A stretch of DNA of 17,607 nt from Fibrobacterales bacterium (GTDB lineage: Bacteria > Fibrobacterota > Fibrobacteria > Fibrobacterales > Fibrobacteraceae): NCBI GenBank assembly GCA_025997455.1, contig BNUP01000040.1:1-17607 (forward strand). Direction: 5' to 3'. Under the pieces are notes generated by a model. The model was given only the letters and a program-made list of their open reading frames with translations. It was not told the origin of the DNA and did no database searches. Both the position numbers and the translations under genes were made by a program. Numbering within the stretch: position 1 is the first letter of the stretch; the number at the start of each line of letters is the position of its first letter. This document shows, piece after piece, positions 1-6,054 of the stretch.

Positions 1-127
1 TGTGCAAATTTGAATAGTTCGCCGTCGGCTGATTAACTCTAAATGGGGAATGAATTTATGAGAGAAGAGTTAATCTGCACTTGTTATAGAGGGTTTGACC
101 ACGAACGGAGTGAGTAGAGCCGCCGTA
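1..127. repeat. 127-bp direct repeat, copy 1
   Basis: These 127 bases recur without a mismatch at 293-419, an offset of 292. The unit contains a perfect 10-bp inverted repeat, gattaactct (31-40) against agagttaatc (66-75), with a 25-nt loop. It also has a short palindrome gccgtcggc (21-29) and ends in gagccgccgta. No ORF of note lies inside. The copy begins at the first base of the window, so it may extend further left. It is either a duplicated non-coding mobile unit or part of a structured RNA locus; the sequence alone does not decide. Confidence 0.95.
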
Positions 128-224
128 CCTTAGTGTATTTTTCATTTGTAAATTTTTAATATAGGCGGCAATCCTCTCTCTCCTTTTCATTTGCGATTGC
201 AAAGAGAGGGATTTACGAACCCGA

Positions 225-267
225 AGTAAGCACTTATGAACTCGTTAAGAGTTCATAAGTGCTTACT
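225..267. repeat. Perfect 19-bp inverted repeat (hairpin)
   Basis: The left arm 225-243 and the right arm 249-267 are exact reverse complements around the 5-nt loop gttaa (244-248). The hairpin sits in the 165-bp spacer between the two 127-bp repeats. No T run follows, so it is not a textbook terminator. A second, smaller inverted repeat lies just before it (cctctct 173-179 with agagagg 203-209, and inside it ttgc 191-194 with gcaa 199-202). Confidence 0.9.
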
Positions 268-292
268 AAGCGACACGGGCGAACGATATTTT

Positions 293-419
293 TGTGCAAA
301 TTTGAATAGTTCGCCGTCGGCTGATTAACTCTAAATGGGGAATGAATTTATGAGAGAAGAGTTAATCTGCACTTGTTATAGAGGGTTTGACCACGAACGG
401 AGTGAGTAGAGCCGCCGTA
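293..419. repeat. 127-bp direct repeat, copy 2
   Basis: This is an exact second copy of 1-127, including the 10-bp internal inverted repeat (323-332 with 358-367). Upstream, ggcgaac (278-284) can pair with gttcgcc (309-315) inside the copy. Sequence after position 419 resembles the sequence after 127 only loosely (AT-rich, ending in tttttaat), so any longer ancestral unit has diverged. Confidence 0.95.
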
Positions 420-424
420 ATTTG

Positions 425-469
425 TTGCGAATGATTTTATAAATGTTTTTAATTCTCCATTTTATGGAG
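425..469 (+). promoter_or_regulatory. Possible sigma-70 promoter with hairpin at the start site
   Basis: TTGCGA (425-430) and TTTAAT (448-453) are separated by 17 bp and match the -35 and -10 consensus at 4/6 and 5/6 positions. The inverted repeat ctccat (455-460) / atggag (464-469) falls where transcription would start, so it could be an operator or an early RNA hairpin. This is the only reasonable promoter seen ahead of the regulator gene, and it would leave a 5' leader of about 125 nt. The rest of 470-584 is AT-rich with no other recognised element. The call rests on consensus matching only. Confidence 0.3.
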
Positions 470-584
470 TTAATATAGTAAATCTATGCCAAATTAACAG
501 CACCCGCAAGAAAAATAAGAAAAATTTAAAAAAAGTGTATCATATAGCAAAAAAAAATGTATCTTTACATAAAGAGAAGAAAAA

Positions 585-1496
585 ATGCCGAGTATTTTTG
601 CATATAGTGATTACCGCGTGTTTATGCACGATGCCTTTGCCGAGAAAAAGGCTTCTGCTCGCTTTTCGTGGCGCGAATTTGCAAAAAGAGCAGGTTACAC
701 TTCACCCGTATATCTAAAATTGGTAGCCGATAAAAAAAGCACCTTAACCGCAGACGGAGTTGAAAGAGTCGGTCTCGCACTCGGTTTAACCGATAAGGAA
801 CAGGATTTTTTTCGCCTTTTGGTTTCCTTCACGCACGAGGTGAGTGCACAAAAGAAACAAAAAATTTTTGAGGAAATGTGCAACATCGCCAAACTGTGTA
901 AGAATACAATTTTAGAGGCAAATCAATACGATTATTACAAAGAGTGGTATCATTCCGTGATTCGAGAAATTGCACCGATTGTATCATATAATGCAAAAAA
1001 AATTGAAACGGAAAAAGAAATTGCCAAATTACTAACACCCAAAGTTCCGCTGCCGCAGATAAAAGCATCGCTCAACCTCTTGGTAAAACTCGGACTTTTG
1101 GAAAAAAACGCAAAAGGCTACCGTCAAATTAACAAACACCTCAGCACAGGCGAAAATATTTCATCTATGGCAGTGCGGGCGCACCACGCGAATATGGGAA
1201 ATTTAGCAGTGCGGGCTTTGGAGGAAATTCACAAAAACGAGCGGGATATTTCAGGCATAACGATGGGACTTTCCGCAGATGGTTTTGAAACATTAAAAAA
1301 TGAACTCGCAAATTTCCGCAAAAGAATAAAAGAAATTGCCGCCGAAAACACCGTATTAAACGCGCAAGAAAAAGTTTATAGAATTAATTTGCAGTTATTT
1401 CCGCTTTCCAAATTTATGCCTGCACCTAAAATTTCGCAGTCTTCGCAATCTCGTAAAACTACTGTTCCCGTAAAAAAGGGAGGTGAAAATGAATAA
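585..1496 (+). CDS. TIGR02147/DUF4423 family putative transcriptional regulator
   Basis: The 303-aa cytoplasmic protein has the features of the TIGR02147 (DUF4423) family: an N-terminal helix-turn-helix-like part (about residues 1-65, with FAKRAGYTSPVYLKLV), the family signature YDYYKEWYHSVIREI near residue 116, a second winged-helix-like segment (KASLNLLVKLGLLEKNAKGY), and a C-terminal part starting with the ST...A...H..M pattern. Members are presumed DNA-binding regulators, expanded in Fibrobacter; ligands and targets are generally unknown. ATG 585 is preceded by a purine-rich stretch (aaagagaaga, 571-580) that can serve as ribosome binding site. The 3' end overlaps the next gene by 8 bp, so it is likely co-translated with the lipoprotein gene and may sense or control it. 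The last 30 residues are Ser/Lys/Pro-rich and probably disordered. Family assignment is strong; the DNA target is unknown. Confidence 0.88.
   Translation: MPSIFAYSDYRVFMHDAFAEKKASARFSWREFAKRAGYTSPVYLKLVADKKSTLTADGVERVGLALGLTDKEQDFFRLLVSFTHEVSAQKKQKIFEEMCNIAKLCKNTILEANQYDYYKEWYHSVIREIAPIVSYNAKKIETEKEIAKLLTPKVPLPQIKASLNLLVKLGLLEKNAKGYRQINKHLSTGENISSMAVRAHHANMGNLAVRALEEIHKNERDISGITMGLSADGFETLKNELANFRKRIKEIAAENTVLNAQEKVYRINLQLFPLSKFMPAPKISQSSQSRKTTVPVKKGGENE
1478..1485 (+). promoter_or_regulatory. Strong Shine-Dalgarno inside the end of the regulator gene
   Basis: The sequence gggaggtg ends 3 nt before ATG 1489, with 5 nt between its GGAGG core and the ATG. It decides that start over the in-frame GTG at 1483, which lies within the Shine-Dalgarno itself. 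Its location inside the regulator's last codons suggests translational coupling. Confidence 0.75.
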
Positions 1497-2133
1497 AATT
1501 TTATTGATTCTAACGACCTCGTTCTTTGTATTCGCTTGCCAGCAAGCACCGAAAAAAGAAATCGCAGGCGGCACGAGTGAGGAAACCAACACTCTCGCTT
1601 TCGGAGAGGTTCAATCCACAATCGGACACGACGGGCACAGTCAAACCGCACTTTCCTTTCAAAAACCGCAGAGTTTTGCCGCATCGGAAATATTGGGCGG
1701 CAGATTTTCAGCCGCTACTTCATTTGAAATTCACGCGTGGTTAAAAATAGACAGCATTCCGCAGAAGTCCGAATTGCCGCACAATTTAATAGGAAAATTT
1801 GAATCAGGTGATGCCGCATTACCGTCTGAATTTAGTTTGGCACTCGTAAATGGTGCTTGCGGCAGTGAAATGTCTTCGCTTGCATTCTTTTTGACTGGCG
1901 AAAATTCCGCCTTCCGTTGCGAGCAGGCGGTCTTATCAAAAACGCCAATAAAAGCAGGACTCTGGACTTTGGTTGAAGTCAATTGGGACGGCAGGTATTT
2001 AACGCTCATTCAAGACGGAGTGCAGGTCGCAAGAGAGGAACGAATTTTAGCGAGTTTGCCGTTTAGCGAATTGCCCGTTTATTTTGGTAAATCGGGTGTG
2101 GCATTTACAATAGACGCGGTATCGCTCAAATAG
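1489..2133 (+). CDS. Lipoprotein with LamG/concanavalin A-like domain
   Basis: This is a 214-aa predicted lipoprotein. Residues 1-16 form a short signal peptide and the lipobox VFAC puts the lipidated cysteine at residue 17, followed by a polar linker. From about residue 50 to the end it looks like a LamG/laminin-G_3 beta sandwich: SFEIHAWLKID, LIGKFES, FSLALVNG, then LWTLVEVNWDGRYLTLIQDGVQV and a final FTIDAVSLK strand. Such domains usually bind carbohydrate or protein ligands on the cell surface or in the periplasm; no catalytic residues are expected. Two cysteines in the middle (NGACGSE and FRCEQ) may form a disulfide. It overlaps the regulator gene by 8 bp and lies 31 bp before the PAS gene. 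The specific ligand cannot be told from sequence. Confidence 0.8.
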   Translation: MNKILLILTTSFFVFACQQAPKKEIAGGTSEETNTLAFGEVQSTIGHDGHSQTALSFQKPQSFAASEILGGRFSAATSFEIHAWLKIDSIPQKSELPHNLIGKFESGDAALPSEFSLALVNGACGSEMSSLAFFLTGENSAFRCEQAVLSKTPIKAGLWTLVEVNWDGRYLTLIQDGVQVAREERILASLPFSELPVYFGKSGVAFTIDAVSLK

Positions 2134-2164
2134 CAATTGGGATTTTTTAACAACGGGGGCAAAA

Positions 2165-2500
2165 ATGACGATAGAAGAAAACATTGATTCAAGCGAAGAT
2201 GCGGTTTGCATCGCCAATAATTACGGTCGCATTCTCTCTGCGAATAAACGCTTTTGCCGCTTATTCGGCTTTGATAAAGAAGAGGTTGAATGGCATTATC
2301 TCTGCGATTTATACCGCCATTTAAGCGAATGGAACAAATGCCAAAAGAGCATTCCCGCTCCGCGCGAAAAACAAACAATGCAAGCCCGTATGCGTAACCG
2401 TGCAGGTCGCAGTTTCCCCTGCATTCTCACCCGCCGCGTTACCAAATCTGCTGAGGGAATTCCGCTTTTGATAAACTCCATTCAAAAAGTTGCGGCGTAG
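2165..2500 (+). CDS. Single-PAS-domain protein
   Basis: The 111-aa protein consists almost wholly of one PAS domain: DAVCIANNYGRILSANKRFC followed by RLFGFDKEEV matches the usual start (I..an..g.i...N....lfGy..eE), and ARMRNRAGRSFPCILTRRV is the typical strand pair (r.kdG..fp...). No kinase, GGDEF, HTH or membrane segment follows, so any output must come from a partner protein or from dimerisation. A G-rich ribosome binding site (ggggg, 2155-2159) precedes ATG 2165. It is the third gene of the regulator-lipoprotein unit, so a sensory role for that unit is plausible but inferred. PAS domains bind small ligands or cofactors; the cofactor here is unknown. Confidence 0.75.
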   Translation: MTIEENIDSSEDAVCIANNYGRILSANKRFCRLFGFDKEEVEWHYLCDLYRHLSEWNKCQKSIPAPREKQTMQARMRNRAGRSFPCILTRRVTKSAEGIPLLINSIQKVAA

Positions 2501-2525
2501 AGAAGGAAAGAGTTGAGAGAGTAAA

Positions 2526-2570
2526 GTGAAAAGTGTAGAGAGTAATAACTTTACTCTTTACACTTTCCAC
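2526..2570. repeat. Imperfect 20-bp inverted repeat in a dispersed intergenic element
   Basis: Arms 2526-2545 and 2551-2570 pair at 18 of 20 positions around the loop taact. The segment belongs to the intergenic repeat family of this window: 2557-2586 matches 12057-12086 at 25 of 30 positions, and the agtaataactttac stretch resembles agaataataactttac upstream of der (14136-14151). It may also act as a weak bidirectional terminator after the PAS gene, though no T tract follows. Confidence 0.7.
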
Positions 2571-2587
2571 TCCTGCACCGCAGAGTT

Positions 2588-2612
2588 CCCCACACCCTAC
2601 ACCCCATACCCC
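2588..2612 (-). repeat. G-quadruplex motif (minus strand) within repeat
   Basis: C runs of 4, 3, 4 and 4 bases separated by 3, 4 and 3 bases satisfy the G3+N1-7 pattern on the minus strand. The segment is close to the reverse complement of the G-rich stretch at 11631-11654, so both come from one repeat. It ends 22 bp before ATG 2635. Confidence 0.7.
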
Positions 2613-2625
2613 AAGTTTCTACATT
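2597..2625 (+). promoter_or_regulatory. Candidate repeat-borne promoter (CTACAC-17-TACATT)
   Basis: CTACAC (2597-2602) and TACATT (2620-2625) are 17 bp apart, and the same pair, with the same flanks (ctacacccc and ttctacatt), occurs at 12115-12144 ahead of the next repeat-led gene. TACATT resembles a -10 box and lies 9 nt before ATG 2635, implying a leaderless or near-leaderless transcript. The -35-like hexamer is not a consensus sigma-70 site, so this is a conserved-arrangement argument only. Confidence 0.3.
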
Positions 2626-2634
2626 CACGCTCGT

Positions 2635-2850
2635 ATGAAACACACCTTGCAATTTGGACGCAGAACAAAAGACGACTCGGACGACTTTCTCAACTTGCCG
2701 GAGGCAGATGAAGAAATTGACGAGTTCACCGAACTTGATGAAGAGGATGCAGAAGAAGAGGAAACCTTAGATGAGGAACTCAACTTCGATAAACCGCACT
2801 TTCGCCGAGATTTGGGTCTCGATTACGATGAAGAAGAGGACTATGAGTGA
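2635..2850 (+). CDS. Small, extremely acidic hypothetical protein
   Basis: The 71-aa protein has 31 Asp/Glu and only 7 Lys/Arg. A short basic N-terminus (KHTLQFGRRTK) is followed by an acidic core (residues 12-49, EEIDEF, LDEEDAEEEE) and an acidic tail. It has no signal peptide or membrane segment and is probably disordered. I do not recognise the family. No Shine-Dalgarno is visible; a repeat-derived leader runs up to the ATG. Its stop codon overlaps the GTG start of the transglycosylase gene (GTGA, 2847-2850), so it is probably translationally coupled to it. That overlap and the clean ORF support it being real. It could be a protein-protein or cation-binding partner, but that is speculation. 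Confidence 0.65.
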   Translation: MKHTLQFGRRTKDDSDDFLNLPEADEEIDEFTELDEEDAEEEETLDEELNFDKPHFRRDLGLDYDEEEDYE

Positions 2851-4793
2851 AAAAAAACACATTATTTGAAATCGTGCCCGCCGCGGCGTTTGCATTTTTG
2901 CTTTCCCTATCTGCGTGCTCTTCGGCACCGCGTGCTGTGGAAAATACCATATCCGAGCGGGAAACTGCCGCTCCCGTATCGCAAGTTAAAGTCGAATTTA
3001 TAGACACACTTCGCGGTTCGCAAGGCAAAACCTCATTTACCGAATACGAGTCGGGACTGCAGGCTCTTGATGAAGATCCGCTCACGGCGATGCACTATTT
3101 TGACCTCGCACTCGATGAACTCCACAATGAACAACAAGCCGACACTCTAAACTCCGCAGAAGATTCCGCATATTTTGCACAAATGCCAAATCGAATTCTC
3201 GCCGCGTTGGAGACCCTCTACCCCAAACTCATTGAATTTGCCAACTCCGAATCCGCATACTCAATGTTAAACGACTATGAACTCTTCGATTCCTTTGAGG
3301 AAACCCCGCTCGACAGCGAGGAAATGCGCAGTATCGAGAATTTTTTGGACACCATAGACTTCGCCAAATTTTCATTGCCACTTGTGATAAATGAAAGAGT
3401 GATGCAGGAAATACATTATTTAACCGTTAATGCGAGAAGTTTCACGGAGGGTTCGCTTTCACGCAAAACTCTGCTCGATTCTATGATATACGCAAAACTC
3501 AATGAACGAAATATGCCTGCGGATATTATATACTTAGCCTTTGTTGAATCCGGTTTTAAGACGAGTGCTTACAGCAGAGCAAAAGCGGCAGGTGTGTGGC
3601 AGTTCATTCCTGCAACAGGAAAACGCTACGGATTGCCCGTTGATTTTTGGGTAGATATGCGCCGTAATCCCGAATTAGCAACTGATGCCGCTCTCGATTA
3701 CCTCTCTGCGTTGTATAAAGAATTTGGCGATTGGCATCTTGCTATGGCAGCTTATAACTGCGGTGAGGGTCGCATTCGGCGGCTACTCAGAGAGGCAAAG
3801 GCAGATTCTTCGCGAACGGACTCCGCTAACTCGGCAGTCTCTTATTGGGACTTAAAACTCCCGCGCGAAACTATGCACTATGTTCCGCGAATTTTGGCGG
3901 CAACGATTATCGGGCATTTTCCGCAACACTACAATTTCACTCCCGAAAAACAGAGACTTATTCCATCCGATACCGTTAGCGTGCAGGACTGCATTCCTCT
4001 CGATAAGGTAGGCTCCGCTATAGGTGTGAGTGCAAACACTATGCGCGAATTGAATCCCGAACTGACCCGTTGGTGCACACCTCCGAACTTAAAGAATTAT
4101 ACAATGAGAGTTCCGCAAGGCTCGCGCGATAAATTTTTAACTGCATATGCAAAAATGGATAAAACTCAATTGATTCGCTGGCAACAATATAAGGTTCAGC
4201 GCGGAGATAATTTGGGTTACATTTCACGGCAATTCGGCATAAAGGTTGCAGATATTCAAAGTGCAAACAATATGAAAAATTCAAAACTCAGCATTGGGCA
4301 GGTGCTGATTATACCTATGCCTTCGGGAGCGTATAAAGCGAACGCGACTCCTGTTGCATCTAAAAATGCAGTTTCGAGCGGGAATAAAGCAAGTGCAGTT
4401 CCGTTAAAAAATGCCGTCCCGTTAAAAACTGAAAAAATATCCGCTGTTGAAAATACCCGTTCTTACACAGTGCGCAAAGGCGATAATCTTGCGGCTATAT
4501 CTCGCCGTTTTGGAGTTTCGCAGTCGAGTTTGAAGAGTTGGAACAACTTGCATAGCAACAAAATAGCGATAGGTCAAAAATTATACCTGCAAGACCCCTC
4601 AAAAAAAGCACCTAAGAAAAGCGAGGTCGTTCTCAAAAGTGTATCCGGAGGAGTTTCCTACACCGTTAAAAACGGCGATAATCTTTGGGACATAGCCCGC
4701 AATCACAACTTAACCGTTCAGCAACTTTTGGAATGGAATCCCGGAATCGATAAAAAGATTTTCCCCGGAATGAAGATTAAAATCGGAGAGTGA
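2847..4793 (+). CDS. mltD: MltD-like membrane-bound lytic murein transglycosylase with three LysM domains
   Basis: This 648-aa lipoprotein cleaves the beta-1,4 bond between N-acetylmuramic acid and N-acetylglucosamine in peptidoglycan. It has a signal peptide with lipobox LSAC (Cys24), a helical N-terminal region (about 60-210), and an SLT (GH23) domain at about 222-315 with catalytic Glu234 in AFVESGF, then AAGVWQFIPATGKRYGL and the AYNCGEGRI motif. Three LysM peptidoglycan-binding repeats follow at about 447-491, 538-581 and 603-646, each with a [RN]GDNL core. E. coli MltD (452 aa) has two LysM; the extra length is the third LysM and Ser/Lys-rich linkers. The GTG start is supported by agagga (2835-2840) at 6 nt and by the positively charged MKKN signal-peptide start. 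It overlaps the acidic gene by 4 bp and precedes the DUF2130 gene by 19 nt. The enzyme is probably outer-membrane anchored, facing the periplasm. Confidence 0.92.
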   Translation: MKKNTLFEIVPAAAFAFLLSLSACSSAPRAVENTISERETAAPVSQVKVEFIDTLRGSQGKTSFTEYESGLQALDEDPLTAMHYFDLALDELHNEQQADTLNSAEDSAYFAQMPNRILAALETLYPKLIEFANSESAYSMLNDYELFDSFEETPLDSEEMRSIENFLDTIDFAKFSLPLVINERVMQEIHYLTVNARSFTEGSLSRKTLLDSMIYAKLNERNMPADIIYLAFVESGFKTSAYSRAKAAGVWQFIPATGKRYGLPVDFWVDMRRNPELATDAALDYLSALYKEFGDWHLAMAAYNCGEGRIRRLLREAKADSSRTDSANSAVSYWDLKLPRETMHYVPRILAATIIGHFPQHYNFTPEKQRLIPSDTVSVQDCIPLDKVGSAIGVSANTMRELNPELTRWCTPPNLKNYTMRVPQGSRDKFLTAYAKMDKTQLIRWQQYKVQRGDNLGYISRQFGIKVADIQSANNMKNSKLSIGQVLIIPMPSGAYKANATPVASKNAVSSGNKASAVPLKNAVPLKTEKISAVENTRSYTVRKGDNLAAISRRFGVSQSSLKSWNNLHSNKIAIGQKLYLQDPSKKAPKKSEVVLKSVSGGVSYTVKNGDNLWDIARNHNLTVQQLLEWNPGIDKKIFPGMKIKIGE

Positions 4794-4812
4794 ATTTTAT
4801 AAGGAACGAAAA

Positions 4813-6054
4813 ATGAATGAAATTAAGTGCCCAAAATGCGGGCAGGCATTTACAATTGATGAAGCCGGATATGCGGATATATTGAGGCAGGTGAGAAATA
4901 CGGAATTTCAAAAAGATTTGACAGAGCGGTTGAACCAATTTGAAAAGGGAAAAATTGATGCGGTGAAACTTGCCGAGGCAAATTTAAGAAACTCCGTGCA
5001 AAAGGAATTGACGGAAAAAGAAACCGAACTTGCCAAAATCAAAGTTGAGGCAAATAAAATTATAATGGAATTAAAGGCAAAAAATGCCCAAATAGAAACC
5101 GAAAAAAAACTCGCTGTTAGCGAAGCAGTAAATAAAGTTGAACAGGAACGAAATAAACTTCAAATGGAGATAAGCAATAAAGATACGGAAAAAAAACTCA
5201 TAGAAGCAAACTTAAAAGAAAAATATAACAACGAACTCAAATCTAAAGATGAACAGATAGCCTTTTACAAAGATCTAAAAGCGAGGCAATCCACTAAAAT
5301 GGTTGGCGAAACTCTTGAGCAACATTGTGAAATAGAATTTAATAAGTTGCGTGCAATAGGCTTTCAAACCGCGTATTTTGAAAAGGACAACGATTCCAAA
5401 ACGGGCAGTAAAGGAGATTATATTTTTCGCGAAAATGATGAAAATGATACGGAAATAATTTCGATAATGTTTGAAATGAAAAATGAATCCGATACAACTG
5501 CAACGAAACATAAAAATGAAGATTTTTTTAAGGAACTCGATAAAGATCGCACGGAAAAAAAATGTGAATACGCCGTGTTGGTATCTTTATTGGAAAGCGA
5601 TAACGACCTATACAATAACGGTATTGTTGATGTGTCGCATAAATACCCCAAAATGTATGTGGTGCGTCCGCAATTCTTTATTCCGATAATTACACTCCTT
5701 CGCAACGCCGCCTTAAATTCGCTCAAATATAAAAAGGAACTTGCTCATATAAAAAGTCAAAATATTGATGTCACAAAATTTGAAGAAAAGTTAAACGATT
5801 TCAAAAACGGGTTCGAGAGAAATTACCGTTTGGCATCGGAAAGATTTGCAGATGCAATAAAAAATATCGATAACTCCATTGCCCAATTACAAAAAATAAA
5901 AGAAAATTTATTGAGTTCAGAAAATAACCTGCGCCTCGCAAACGATAAAGCAGAAGATTTAACAATTAAAAAATTAACTCGCGATAATCCAACAATGGCG
6001 GAAAAATTTGCAGATTTAAAAACGGACTTGAAGATAGAATTAAAAAATGAGTAA
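4813..6054 (+). CDS. DUF2130 (COG4487-like) coiled-coil protein with possible PD-(D/E)XK nuclease core
   Basis: The 413-aa cytoplasmic protein starts with a CPKC knuckle (Cys6, Cys9), continues with a long charged coiled coil (about 30-155), and then the DUF2130 domain (about 160-300): RQSTKMVGETLEQHCEIEFN, GSKGDYIF, MFEMKNE. The spacing Asp202 ... Glu221-x-Lys223 (GDY / FEMK) has the form of a PD-(D/E)XK active site, with Glu167, Glu169 or Glu173 as possible extra ligands. A second coiled coil closes the protein (about 320-385). The layout is similar to RmuC (coiled coil plus nuclease fold). Function in this family is not established, and nuclease activity is my inference. The ATG has aagga (4801-4805) upstream. 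The gene overlaps addA by 8 bp, which suggests a shared DNA-processing role. It is AT-rich relative to mltD. Confidence 0.82.
   Translation: MNEIKCPKCGQAFTIDEAGYADILRQVRNTEFQKDLTERLNQFEKGKIDAVKLAEANLRNSVQKELTEKETELAKIKVEANKIIMELKAKNAQIETEKKLAVSEAVNKVEQERNKLQMEISNKDTEKKLIEANLKEKYNNELKSKDEQIAFYKDLKARQSTKMVGETLEQHCEIEFNKLRAIGFQTAYFEKDNDSKTGSKGDYIFRENDENDTEIISIMFEMKNESDTTATKHKNEDFFKELDKDRTEKKCEYAVLVSLLESDNDLYNNGIVDVSHKYPKMYVVRPQFFIPIITLLRNAALNSLKYKKELAHIKSQNIDVTKFEEKLNDFKNGFERNYRLASERFADAIKNIDNSIAQLQKIKENLLSSENNLRLANDKAEDLTIKKLTRDNPTMAEKFADLKTDLKIELKNE

Noticed and set aside
1..584. tRNA, riboswitch or retron RNA in the left non-coding region
   Set aside because: No cloverleaf or CCA end, no recognisable riboswitch core and no reverse transcriptase gene nearby. 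Only repeats and hairpins can be supported.
535..717. Short open frame overlapping the start of the TIGR02147 gene
   Set aside because: It overlaps a well-supported gene in another frame and has no family resemblance.
2526..2711. Open frame covering the hairpin and the acidic gene start
   Set aside because: It runs through low-complexity repeat sequence and is out of frame with the acidic gene that overlaps mltD.
4813..6054. Calling the DUF2130 gene rmuC
   Set aside because: The architecture is similar, but the sequence blocks (KMVGETLEQHCE, GSKGDYIF) are those of DUF2130, not of RmuC, and RmuC's N-terminal membrane helix is missing.
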